From contig CAKUFK010000002.1 in the NCBI GenBank assembly GCA_934647945.1, forward strand, positions 62,001-126,000: a stretch of 64,000 nucleotides of DNA, written 5' to 3'. Below the pieces are notes generated by a model, which was given only the letters and a program-made list of their open reading frames with translations, was not told the DNA's origin and searched no databases. Below are positions 18,180 through 26,429 of the stretch, piece after piece. The position numbers and the translations under genes are program-made. How positions within the stretch are numbered: the first letter of the stretch is position 1; each line of letters opens with the position of its first letter. Source of the stretch: an uncultured Eubacteriales bacterium. Its GTDB lineage: Bacteria; Bacillota; Clostridia; Oscillospirales; Acutalibacteraceae.

Positions 18180-18203
18180 AGAAAGGAACGCTACCCGATA
18201 CCA

Positions 18204-18330
18204 AAGGCCGCGGATTTTGTGGTAGCTAGGCACCGGAGACGCGGCTTTGCGACGCAATGCCGCCACATGAAATCCAGATTTGAACAAAAGAATATGGGCG
18301 GCGGCTTTACGCTGTTGCCCATATTTTTTA
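18204..18330 (+). promoter_or_regulatory. Structured leader with terminator before the SAM-recycling gene (candidate attenuator/riboswitch)
   Basis: GGATTTTGTGG (18212-18222) pairs with CCACA-TG-AAATCC (18263-18275) as an 11-bp stem with a two-base bulge, with an inner GGCA/TGCC helix. A competing pairing joins AAAGGCCGCG (18203-18212) to CGCGGCTTT (18239-18247). A terminator follows at once (18291-18330), and part of its 5' arm (GGGCGGC) could pair with GCCGCC in the leader. The start of the nucleosidase gene is 27 bases after the terminator. Mutually exclusive pairings before a terminator suggest regulation, but no known riboswitch class was recognised. Confidence 0.4.
18291..18330 (+). terminator. 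Intrinsic terminator between the GroES-like gene and the nucleosidase gene
   Basis: AATATGGGC pairs with GCCCATATT and is followed by TTTTTA. It may end the GroES-like transcript or serve as the conditional terminator of the leader described above. Confidence 0.75.
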
Positions 18331-18356
18331 TACCGTTTTATGAAAAAGGAGTAAAA

Positions 18357-19022
18357 ATGATCGCAATTTGTAGTGCGCTCGATGTGGAATATGAGGCGTT
18401 GTGTAAGACATTTGATGCGAAATCACAAAACGCGGTCCCTTCCCTTGCAGGGGAATGGAGTATCGGAAAAGGGAATACGTCGCCGGTTTTGCTTATCCGC
18501 AGCCAGGTCGGGAAAACGTCGGCAGAGCAGCATGCCCGCTATTTTCTGAAAAATCACCCGGATATTTCGCTTGTCATTTCCTGTGGGATTGCCGGGGCTC
18601 TAAGCCCGGATTTGAAAATCGGCGATATTCTGTGCGGCGATATCGTAAAGGAGCACCCGGACAAGGCGGAAGCATTGACTCTTGAGGCATCCGGACAGAG
18701 GGAAGCATATGGCTTGCAGGACGGCTTGTTGTCCGACACCTCTCAGAATGGGCCGGCATCATGCTGTAAAGGCGTGATCGTATCCAGTGATGTGATGGTG
18801 GGTGAGCCGGCACTGCGTGACGAGCTTTACCGGCGTTACTCCGGCAGCTGCGTGGAAATGGAAAGCGCTGGGGTTTTACGGGCATGTGTGGAAAGCCACT
18901 GTTCATTTCTCGCTGTCAAGGTAATCAGCGATTATGCCGATAACCGTTCTCTATTGTCCATCCTTCGCTCTCAGCGCTGGATTATGGAAAATCTGGCTCA
19001 TAGACTGCGGGCGGCATTGTGA
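18357..19022 (+). CDS. 5'-methylthioadenosine/S-adenosylhomocysteine nucleosidase-like protein
   Basis: The 221-residue protein has the PNP/UDP-phosphorylase nucleosidase fold: MIAICSALDVEYEAL start, the VISCGIAGALSPDLKIGDI core, VEMESAGVLRAC (purine and ribose site with the Glu pair) and VISDYAD with the catalytic Asp. The family hydrolyses methylthioadenosine, S-adenosylhomocysteine and 5'-deoxyadenosine. Next to metK and upstream of many radical SAM methylases, it would clear inhibitory by-products. The ATG at 18357 follows AAAAGGAG. Confidence 0.87.
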   Translation: MIAICSALDVEYEALCKTFDAKSQNAVPSLAGEWSIGKGNTSPVLLIRSQVGKTSAEQHARYFLKNHPDISLVISCGIAGALSPDLKIGDILCGDIVKEHPDKAEALTLEASGQREAYGLQDGLLSDTSQNGPASCCKGVIVSSDVMVGEPALRDELYRRYSGSCVEMESAGVLRACVESHCSFLAVKVISDYADNRSLLSILRSQRWIMENLAHRLRAAL

Positions 19023-19121
19023 ACAGGTGGACAGGAAAAAGTATACCGGATGCCCATTTTTCCTCTTCGAGATTCCCGATACAATAGACTATATCGAAAC
19101 CAACCAATAAGGAGGACGTTC

Positions 19122-20336
19122 ATGGACAACCGCTATTTATTCACTTCCGAATCCGTTACAGAAGGGCACCCGGATAAATTGTGCGACCGGATTGCAGATG
19201 GGATCCTGGACGCTTATCTGCGTCGCGATCCAACCGCCCGCGTTGCCTGCGAAGTAACGGCGGCCAGGGGTATGATTACCGTGATGGGTCAAATTACATC
19301 GTGTGCTGTAGTGGATATCCAAACCATTGTGCGCCATGTTGTCCGCGAGACGGGATATGCAGATAGCCGTTTTGGCTTTTGTGCGGACGACTGCGCTGTT
19401 GTGATATTAGTCGACCGGCAGTCGGAGGATATCAACGCGGGGGTCAGCTGCTCCCTGGAAAAGCGTATGCAGGACTCTTCTTCCGATACAGGAAGTCCTC
19501 CTGACCCGTATGAGGCAATCGGTGCAGGGGATCAGGGAATGATGTTCGGCTATGCCTGCAATGAAACACGGAGCATGATGCCCGCGCCGATTTATTATGC
19601 CAACCAGCTATGCAAACGCATGAGCTTTGTCCGGAAAAACAGGCAATTGAACTATTTAGGGCCGGATGGGAAGGCCATGGTTACTTTTGAGTATGTGGAC
19701 GGTGTCCCGGAACGGATTCAAACCATCGTATTATCGGCACAGCATACCGAAAGCGTCAGCCAGGATAAAATACGAGAAGATCTGATCGGCAAGGTTGTCC
19801 GTCCGATGGTTCCGGAAAAATTGCTGAAAGATACGGATATCTTGGTCAACCCAAGCGGCCGTTTTGTCTACGGAGGACCCTGCGCGGATACCGGATTGAC
19901 AGGACGAAAGATTATTGTGGATACATACGGCGGGGCTGGACGGCATGGAGGCGGGGCGTTCTCCGGCAAAGATCCGACAAAAGTTGACCGGACAGGGGCA
20001 TATGCCGCCCGCTATATCGCCAAGAATATCGTTGCCGCGGGTTTGGCCAGCCGATGTGAAGTACAGCTCGCATACGCCATCGGCGTGGCAGTACCCGTCT
20101 GTGTCCAGATCAATACCTTTGGAACTGGAAAGCGGGAAGATCCTGTACTGGAAGAGATGGTATCTCGTGTCTTTGATCTGAGGCCGGCTTTTTTGATTGA
20201 AGCCTTCGGTATGCGGAAGCCGATTTATGAACAGTTGGCCGCTTATGGCCACTTTGGGCGGAGCGAATACAACCTTGCTTGGGAAAAAACAGACAAGACG
20301 GATGAGATTCACGCGTATCTCACGACAGAAAAATAA
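19122..20336 (+). CDS. metK: S-adenosylmethionine synthetase
   Basis: The 404-residue enzyme makes SAM from methionine and ATP. Seen motifs: FTSESVTEGHPDKLCD start, GAGDQGMMFGYA and the phosphate loop GGGAFSGKDPTKVDRT. An AAGGAGG site precedes the ATG. Lying inside a cluster rich in SAM-using enzymes, it is probably a dedicated copy additional to a housekeeping one, which cannot be seen in this window. The first ketosynthase starts 5 bases after its stop. Confidence 0.96.
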   Translation: MDNRYLFTSESVTEGHPDKLCDRIADGILDAYLRRDPTARVACEVTAARGMITVMGQITSCAVVDIQTIVRHVVRETGYADSRFGFCADDCAVVILVDRQSEDINAGVSCSLEKRMQDSSSDTGSPPDPYEAIGAGDQGMMFGYACNETRSMMPAPIYYANQLCKRMSFVRKNRQLNYLGPDGKAMVTFEYVDGVPERIQTIVLSAQHTESVSQDKIREDLIGKVVRPMVPEKLLKDTDILVNPSGRFVYGGPCADTGLTGRKIIVDTYGGAGRHGGGAFSGKDPTKVDRTGAYAARYIAKNIVAAGLASRCEVQLAYAIGVAVPVCVQINTFGTGKREDPVLEEMVSRVFDLRPAFLIEAFGMRKPIYEQLAAYGHFGRSEYNLAWEKTDKTDEIHAYLTTEK

Positions 20337-20341
20337 GCGGA

Positions 20342-21541
20342 ATGGATAGAATTGCAATAACGGGAATGGGGGTTTTATCCCCGGCGGGACGGTCCCTTCA
20401 AGCGTTTTGGGACACTCTTTGCCGGGCCCGCTCCGTTTATGGGACGATTCCTTCTTTTGCGGATGACGCGCAGTATCGCGTCAAAATCGGCGCGCAGATA
20501 GCCGATGATGATTGGGCGCGGGATTTGCCGGTAGACCGGTATGGAAAGGCCGCCTGCTACTGCTTGTATACCGTAAAACAGGCGGTGGAGGACGCCGGAC
20601 TGAGTGACAAAGCCTTGGCGAGGAAACGCGTGGGGGTGATCGTCGGCACGACCATGGGGGAGATCCAAGAGGAAGAGGCGTTTACCCGTTGGATCTGCGG
20701 AAAAGGGGAAGGAAGTGCGGCCCGCTTTCGGGAACGTTATCCTGCGTACCAAATTGCCCATGCCGTGGCGGAGTATTACCACGCTGCCGGTCCCTGCTAT
20801 GTCGTACCCGCCGCCTGTGCCGCAGGAAATTATGCTGTCGCTATGGCAAAACAGCTGCTGCAAGAGGGATATGCCGATATCCTGTTGGTCGGTGGCGTGG
20901 ATGTATTCTCCCGCGTGGCGTTCGCCGGTTTTCAGCGTCTGCTTTCCTTAGCCCCCGATTGCTGCCGTCCGTTTGATAGGACCAGGAAAGGGCTGGTGTT
21001 GGGAGAAGGATGCGGATTTCTTGTTCTGGAGAGGGAAAGCGAAAGGCTCGGGGAAAACCATTACGGCCGTGTCCTGGGTGCCGGCCTCGCCTCCAATGCA
21101 AGCCATATGACCGCACCTCATAAAGAAGGCGAGGGTGAGTGGAAAGCCATGCATAAGGCGATCGCCGACGCGGGGCTGCGGATTGACGAGGTGGACTATA
21201 TTTCGGCCCATGGAACCGGAACCAGGGCGAACGACCTGGTGGAGGCCCGGAGCATCCGCCGCTTGTTTGGCGAGAGGAAAGCCCCCCCGGTCAGTTCCAT
21301 TAAATCGGTTCTCGGGCATTCGATGGGGGCTGCCAGCATTCTCGAGCTCATCGCCTGCTGTTTGATGATGCGCAGCGGCGTCCTCCTGCCGACCATCCAT
21401 TATCGAACCCCGGATGATGAATGCCTGCTCGACGTCGTTCCCAATAAGCCGCGAGAGGCTGCCATACGGCATCTTCTCAGCAATTCGTTTGCCTTTGGGG
21501 GACAGACGAGCTGCATAGCACTGGAAACCCCCTGTTGTTGA
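20342..21541 (+). CDS. Beta-ketoacyl-ACP synthase, active type (KS-alpha 1)
   Basis: The 399-residue KAS II/type II PKS ketosynthase has the full Cys-His-His triad: C159 in PAACAAG, H291 in HGTGT and H327 in GHSMGAAS. It condenses acyl-ACP with malonyl-ACP. It is followed by a half-ketosynthase lacking the nucleophile, the arrangement expected for a KS with a chain-length-factor-like partner. It is clearly more diverged than the FabF at 53951, so it is probably a specialised synthase. Confidence 0.92.
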   Translation: MDRIAITGMGVLSPAGRSLQAFWDTLCRARSVYGTIPSFADDAQYRVKIGAQIADDDWARDLPVDRYGKAACYCLYTVKQAVEDAGLSDKALARKRVGVIVGTTMGEIQEEEAFTRWICGKGEGSAARFRERYPAYQIAHAVAEYYHAAGPCYVVPAACAAGNYAVAMAKQLLQEGYADILLVGGVDVFSRVAFAGFQRLLSLAPDCCRPFDRTRKGLVLGEGCGFLVLERESERLGENHYGRVLGAGLASNASHMTAPHKEGEGEWKAMHKAIADAGLRIDEVDYISAHGTGTRANDLVEARSIRRLFGERKAPPVSSIKSVLGHSMGAASILELIACCLMMRSGVLLPTIHYRTPDDECLLDVVPNKPREAAIRHLLSNSFAFGGQTSCIALETPCC

Positions 21542-21552
21542 GGAGACCGATA

Positions 21553-22272
21553 ATGAAAAGAAAGGTATATATTCGTCGCGTTGTATGGCAGGGCGGGAAG
21601 GATCCGGATGTCCAGACGGCAGGCATGGATGCGGTAAGTGGGTGGTGCGTACAGAGTATCACCACGCTGCTCGCAGAGGTTCCCGGCCACGATAAGGGGA
21701 TTCCCGTCTGTTTTGGCTCCGCTTATGGTGTGCTTCAAAATCTCCATACCTTTGACAAGGTTAGCGTGCGGCAAGGTGCTCTGGGAGTCAGCCCCTCCTA
21801 TTTTCCAAGTACCGTATTGAATGCCCCAGCATGTCATGCGAGTATCCGGCACAGATTGACCGGGCCGTTGTATAATTTTTCCAACGGCGCCGCCTCTGGA
21901 CTGGATGCACTGGGCTACGCTTACCTGCAAGTTTCCAGCGGACTGGCAGAAGAAGCCATTGCTTGTGCGGCGGAAGCAGCCACGCCGGAAACCCGCTTGA
22001 TGTCTCCATCTCTGGAATTGTCCAGCGGCGGGGCGGTACTTCTCTGCAGCCGGCCCGCGGCGATGGAACTTTTGGAATATCGGTTTGGTTGTTTGAACAC
22101 TCCCGGACAAGGGGAAGCCTCCCCCTATGGCTGTGTGGCACCCTTTCGGGAATTGTTGGATTTCCTGAACGCGCCGGGGGATAACAGGGAAAATGAAAGA
22201 GTCTTCACGGCGGCGGAGGGGCTGCGGTATTCCTCCGTTAAGGTGCAATATCGAAATGTAAAGGATGGGTAA
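21553..22272 (+). CDS. Half-length ketosynthase homologue lacking the active-site Cys (partner of KS 1)
   Basis: This 239-residue protein matches only the N-terminal thiolase-fold half of ketosynthases (Ketoacyl-synt_2-like). In the stretch GPLYNFSNGAASGLDAL the nucleophilic Cys position is Ala. The HGTGT and second His motifs are absent because the C-terminal half is missing. It cannot be a condensing enzyme by itself; a chain-length or structural role with the adjacent KS is plausible. A GAGGAG site precedes the ATG. Confidence 0.72.
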   Translation: MKRKVYIRRVVWQGGKDPDVQTAGMDAVSGWCVQSITTLLAEVPGHDKGIPVCFGSAYGVLQNLHTFDKVSVRQGALGVSPSYFPSTVLNAPACHASIRHRLTGPLYNFSNGAASGLDALGYAYLQVSSGLAEEAIACAAEAATPETRLMSPSLELSSGGAVLLCSRPAAMELLEYRFGCLNTPGQGEASPYGCVAPFRELLDFLNAPGDNRENERVFTAAEGLRYSSVKVQYRNVKDG

Positions 22273-22277
22273 TACGT

Positions 22278-22517
22278 ATGAATATTGAAAACGAGATTCG
22301 CGAAATTGTAGCCGAAATTTTGCAGATACCGGCAGAAGAGCTGGACACGTCCGCCTCCTTCTTTGACGAATACGGCATGGATTCTTTGCGGGCGCTGGAG
22401 ATTCTCGCCAAGGTGGAAAACCGTTACAACATCACCATTGACCCGGATAATCTGGCGAAAATGACTTGTATCGACGAAGTCATCCACTTGACTGAGGACT
22501 GCCTTTCGAAAACATGA
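22278..22517 (+). CDS. Acyl carrier protein 1
   Basis: The 79-residue four-helix carrier has the phosphopantetheine serine in EYGMDSLRAL (S36). It sits between the two KS/half-KS pairs and overlaps the second KS start (ATGA). The growing chain is probably carried here or on the other carriers at 44344, 53178 and 63098. Confidence 0.93.
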   Translation: MNIENEIREIVAEILQIPAEELDTSASFFDEYGMDSLRALEILAKVENRYNITIDPDNLAKMTCIDEVIHLTEDCLSKT

Positions 22518-23626
22518 AGATCCCCGTCTATTTGACCGGGATAGGGGTAGCATCGCCGTTTGGCAATACGCCCGTGTCCTTTTGGAGCGCCCTGTTTGGG
22601 CCGGCCCGTGCGGCGGATACGTCGGCGGTTACCGTCGCGGGGAAAGCACGGAACGTCACCGCCTACATTACTGCGCCGGACGATTTCCAAAGATCGGTGC
22701 AGGAGTATTTCATCGTTTTGTGCACCCACGCCATTTCCCAGGCAATGGCGGAGGACGGCGGGCCGTTTTCACCGGACCGGACATGCATCCTGATTGGTTC
22801 CGGAATGGGAGCAGCCGATGCGTTGCTGGAAAATCCCTATCTTTCCCCGGATTTTCAAACGAAGGTTATCCACCGGATCTGCTCCTGTTTGGGAACAAAA
22901 ATGCCTTTGCAGTTTCTCTCCAACGCTTGCTGCGCCGGTGCACAGGCAATCGCCTATGGTTTTGACTTGATTCGAAACGGGTACTGCGACCGGGTTATCG
23001 CAGGAGGAGCGGAAGCGTTTTCCTATTTGGTTTACAGCGGATTTCAGCGGCTATGCTCTTTGGACCCGCAAGGCTGCCGCCCTTTTCACCCGGATCGGAA
23101 GGGCATCGGCGTGGGGGATGGCGCGGCCTTCTTCGTCTTATCCCGCGATAAATCCCGCCGGGTGTATGGGCAGATACGCGGCTGTGCCGTTACCAACGAT
23201 GCCTATCACATCGTCACCCCGGAACCGCAAGGGAGACAGGCACGCCGTGCGATCCGGCTAGCGCTGAAAGAAGCCGAACTATCCCCGCCATCCATCGATG
23301 CGGTGGTCGCCCATGGGACGGGAACCCGACAGAATGACCGGATAGAAGCCCGTCTGCTTTATGAGGTGTTCGGCCCGGTCGCGCTGACGGCACCGAAAGG
23401 ACGCATTGGTCATACAGGCGGCGCTTCAGGGGCATTCAACCTTCTGGCGGCACTCGGTATGCTGAGGCGCCAACGCCTGCCGGACAGCTCCCGTTGGTTG
23501 ATGGAGGAAGATGAGCCGCAGGTGCTCTTGGAAGATAAAGTCCAACAAAAAACGCTCCGGAACATTCTAATGAATTGCTTTGCATTCGGCGGGACCAATG
23601 TTGTCATGGTATGTGCTGGAGCGTGA
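22514..23626 (+). CDS. Beta-ketoacyl-ACP synthase, active type (KS-alpha 2)
   Basis: The 370-residue ketosynthase has Cys at 139 in NACCAGAQA, H267 in HGTGT and H300 in GHTGGASG. It is shorter than KS 1 in the N-terminal dimer region and diverged from it, so the two probably act at different chain stages. It is followed by a second half-KS, repeating the KS-partner layout. Confidence 0.9.
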   Translation: MKIPVYLTGIGVASPFGNTPVSFWSALFGPARAADTSAVTVAGKARNVTAYITAPDDFQRSVQEYFIVLCTHAISQAMAEDGGPFSPDRTCILIGSGMGAADALLENPYLSPDFQTKVIHRICSCLGTKMPLQFLSNACCAGAQAIAYGFDLIRNGYCDRVIAGGAEAFSYLVYSGFQRLCSLDPQGCRPFHPDRKGIGVGDGAAFFVLSRDKSRRVYGQIRGCAVTNDAYHIVTPEPQGRQARRAIRLALKEAELSPPSIDAVVAHGTGTRQNDRIEARLLYEVFGPVALTAPKGRIGHTGGASGAFNLLAALGMLRRQRLPDSSRWLMEEDEPQVLLEDKVQQKTLRNILMNCFAFGGTNVVMVCAGA

Positions 23627-23677
23627 GAGCCGGAATACGGATAGCATGCATGCGGATTGAAAAAAGGGGGACAAACA

Positions 23678-24205
23678 ATGACCGCAACCGGACGGATACA
23701 CCCGCGTCTGTGGAAATATATGGTTTTTACGTCTGCAGAGGCTGTCGATAGTGCCTTTTCCTCGGATAAAGCTCTGCGTACAGCGGACCTCTTTACCCGT
23801 AAAGCGTTGCTGCTAGTCCGCCGTTTGTTTCAGGATGGCTACGGACAGCTGGACAAAAGCCGTACGGGCATAGTCATTTCCACTGACATCGGGCCGAGAG
23901 AATCGCTGCGGGAAACTGCCCTGCAACTGCGCACAGGGGACTACCGGCAGATGAATCCAAGCTTTTTCCCCAATGTGATGGCTAGTACGGCCCTTTCTGC
24001 CTTGACCAAGGAGCTTGGCATACATGGCCCCGCAGCCAGCTTTACTGAAGCCGATACAAACGGCGCGGACGCGAAACTGTACGCCGCCGTACAGATGGAC
24101 GCCGGCCGTTGTGACAGTATGGTATATATACGCATCGACAGCGGCGGATGGGGAGAGGGACAATGGTATGTTCCCGCCCGCGTACAAAAGAAGGACAGCG
24201 AATGA
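23678..24205 (+). CDS. Short ketosynthase-like protein with Asp at the Cys site (partner of KS 2)
   Basis: This 175-residue protein retains the GIVISTDIG, NPSFFPNVMAST and GPAASFTEADTNGAD landmarks of the ketosynthase N-terminal half. The position of the nucleophile in the last of these is Asp. No C-terminal half is present. It resembles the partner at 21553 in design and place but is even shorter. The ATG at 23678 has an AAAAAGGGGG site; function as a non-catalytic partner is inferred. Confidence 0.6.
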   Translation: MTATGRIHPRLWKYMVFTSAEAVDSAFSSDKALRTADLFTRKALLLVRRLFQDGYGQLDKSRTGIVISTDIGPRESLRETALQLRTGDYRQMNPSFFPNVMASTALSALTKELGIHGPAASFTEADTNGADAKLYAAVQMDAGRCDSMVYIRIDSGGWGEGQWYVPARVQKKDSE

Positions 24206-25521
24206 GGGCGGCGCTGATAAATCCCAAGGGGGCACTGTTCAGCCGCACCCCATCGTTGGCCGTCTTTTTGGAACAGTCCGTCACCATGGGAAGTTTTCGG
24301 CATTTCTGGTCCGCGCCTTGTTTGGGGCTGCTATCCATCGCCGCATATTTTCCTCCTGACTGGGAACTGGATTATTTCGACGAAAACCAGCGCCCGGTCT
24401 CCTTTGAGAAAGACTATGACCTTGTTTTTATCAGCGCTATGACCGTTCAGGCGGTGCGGGCCTATCAGCTTGCGGACGAGTTCCGCCGCCGTGGTGCGAA
24501 GGTGGTTATGGGAGGCATTCACGCCACGCTTCTTCCTGAGGAAGCGATGACACACGCAGATGTGGTGATTGCCGGCGAGGGCGAACCGCTCTTCCCACAG
24601 TTTTTGCAGGATTATGCAAAAGGAAAAACACGGCGGGTGTATCGGGAGGCATTGCCTGGAAGTTACGACTTAAAGCAGTGCATTTCCCCCCGTTATGCGC
24701 TTTTAAAGGGGTGGAACTATCCGATTATTAACCTGTATACCACGCGGGGCTGCCCCCGCCGGTGCCGCTTCTGCTGTGCATCCAATGTTTATGGGACGGC
24801 CTATCGCCGCAAAGCAAACGCTCAAATTATAGAGGAAATACGCGAAATTACCCGGCTTTTCCCGGACGAGCTCCTTTTATTTGCCGATGATAACCTTTTT
24901 GTCCGGCGCAGGGAAAGCAAGGAGCTTTTACGGGAAATGATTCCCTTGAACGTCCGATGGATCGCACAAACAGAGATATCGATCGCGGAAGACAGCGAAC
25001 TGCTTGAACTGATGGCGGCGTCCGGATGTCAGTGGATTGTTGTCGGATTTGAGAGCGTATCCCCAGACAGCCTGAAAGGGATCGAAGACCGTTCATTTAA
25101 GAAACGGCGCCTTCCGGCCTATCCCGCCAACATACGCCGGATACAGGATGAAGGGATCGGCATTTACGGCACATTCATCGTTGGGCTGGATGGAGATGAC
25201 CTATCCATATTCCAGCGTACGGCGGATTTTATCCTGCAAAATGCGCTCTATGGTGCCAACATTACTGTACCCACGCCGCTCCCTGGCACGGCTCTGCGGG
25301 AGGAGATGCTGAAGGAGGGCCGGATTTTGGAAAAAGGCTGGGATAACTATACCCTCTGGGACGTTGTCGCTTCTCCCCGTTCCATGACGGTACAGGAATT
25401 GGAAGATGGTTTGCTCGGCCTGTACCGTACGATATCGGATCCCCGGAACGCCCAGGAGCGGCTGTGTGCCATCCTTCGACAGAGACGGACTTATGCAGCG
25501 AAAAGGGGCGGTCCGACATGA
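24202..25521 (+). CDS. B12-binding-domain radical SAM enzyme, paralogue A
   Basis: The 439-residue protein has an N-terminal B12-binding-like Rossmann domain (about 1-150; VMGGIHATLLPEEA and AGEGEP landmarks) and a radical SAM barrel with C184, C188 and C191 in TTRGCPRRCRFC. The GTFIVGLDGDD and PTPLPGTAL segments recur in its paralogues. This class commonly transfers methyl groups to unactivated carbon using methylcobalamin, though other radical reactions occur. The ATG overlaps the preceding stop. Substrate presumably ACP-bound, by context only. Confidence 0.9.
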   Translation: MRAALINPKGALFSRTPSLAVFLEQSVTMGSFRHFWSAPCLGLLSIAAYFPPDWELDYFDENQRPVSFEKDYDLVFISAMTVQAVRAYQLADEFRRRGAKVVMGGIHATLLPEEAMTHADVVIAGEGEPLFPQFLQDYAKGKTRRVYREALPGSYDLKQCISPRYALLKGWNYPIINLYTTRGCPRRCRFCCASNVYGTAYRRKANAQIIEEIREITRLFPDELLLFADDNLFVRRRESKELLREMIPLNVRWIAQTEISIAEDSELLELMAASGCQWIVVGFESVSPDSLKGIEDRSFKKRRLPAYPANIRRIQDEGIGIYGTFIVGLDGDDLSIFQRTADFILQNALYGANITVPTPLPGTALREEMLKEGRILEKGWDNYTLWDVVASPRSMTVQELEDGLLGLYRTISDPRNAQERLCAILRQRRTYAAKRGGPT

Positions 25522-26429
25522 CTGATACGAAGATCGTTTTAGCTTTTCCGGGCCGGGAGGCCTTTACGAAAAAAATGGACGACGGTTTTTATCGGGAATA
25601 TCCGGAGGCAAGGGCCTGTTTCGAGCTGGCCGGCGATGCCTTTCACCAGGATTTTGCTGCGTATTGTTATCGGGCGGAGCCCGTCCCCGGCCTTTGGACG
25701 GGGATCGCCCTGGCGGTCCATTGTTATGCAGTCTATTGTGTCATGAAAAATCGTCTCTCGTCTATCGCTGGATTTGTTGGATACAGCCAAGGTGAATTTA
25801 TGGCCTGTGCAGCGGCGGAAGCTGCCGGTTTTTTGCCCATTTTGAACACGATGGTCCGCCTGGAACAGATATTGCAGGAGCCGCCCACTCGCAGGCAGGA
25901 TATGTTCCGCATCATGGAATTGGATCGGGATACGTTGGAAAGCTGCTGCAGTGAAGCTTCCGACAGCGGTTATGTGGGAATCAGTGCCTATATATCCGGG
26001 GATCAGCATGTGATATCCGGCGAACAGCCGGCTTTGCAGCAGGCAGTCCGCCTGGCAAAAAAGCGAGGGGCCCGATGGGTTCTGCCGTTGCATTCCTATC
26101 GTGCCTACCATTGCCCGCTGTGCAGCGGGCCGCAGAAAGCGGCACAACCCCATTTCGCCGCTCTCAGGCCGGAAAAACCCGCTTTTCCGTTATATGGTTG
26201 CCTGGATGGAAAAAAGAGTGTAGATGGGCCGGAAATCCTCCGGAAACTCTCTAATCAGATCAATCAGCCGTTGCGCTGGGATCATCTGGTGGAAAGTCTG
26301 AATCGGGACGGCGTCACCCATCTCTGGGAGATCGGGCCGGGATGCACCGTATCCGCGAACGCCCGTGTTGCGGGTGGTGAGTTTTCCTTCCACTGGATTC
26401 ACACAACAAAGGATTTTGAGGACGTATGA
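25518..26429 (+). CDS. FabD-like acyltransferase
   Basis: The 303-residue protein has the acyltransferase nucleophile motif GYSQGEF and a downstream catalytic His in RAYHCPL. It is diverged from the canonical FabD at 56697: the N-terminal FAGQG loop is replaced by FPGREA. It may load a non-malonyl extender or starter, or act as an acyl-hydrolase. It is coupled by ATGA overlaps to genes on both sides. Confidence 0.8.
   Translation: MTDTKIVLAFPGREAFTKKMDDGFYREYPEARACFELAGDAFHQDFAAYCYRAEPVPGLWTGIALAVHCYAVYCVMKNRLSSIAGFVGYSQGEFMACAAAEAAGFLPILNTMVRLEQILQEPPTRRQDMFRIMELDRDTLESCCSEASDSGYVGISAYISGDQHVISGEQPALQQAVRLAKKRGARWVLPLHSYRAYHCPLCSGPQKAAQPHFAALRPEKPAFPLYGCLDGKKSVDGPEILRKLSNQINQPLRWDHLVESLNRDGVTHLWEIGPGCTVSANARVAGGEFSFHWIHTTKDFEDV

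Noticed and set aside
18229..18244. CCGGAGAC-like segment as a B12 box of a cobalamin riboswitch
   Set aside because: Only about 50 bases lie between the previous gene and this segment, so the other riboswitch helices cannot be present; the match is partial.
20342..24205. Assignment as an aryl polyene or ladderane cluster
   Set aside because: The KS/half-KS layout recalls aryl polyene systems and the radical SAM genes recall ladderanes, but starter-forming and lipid-A-type genes of the former and the desaturase-like genes of the latter are missing; no known product was assigned.
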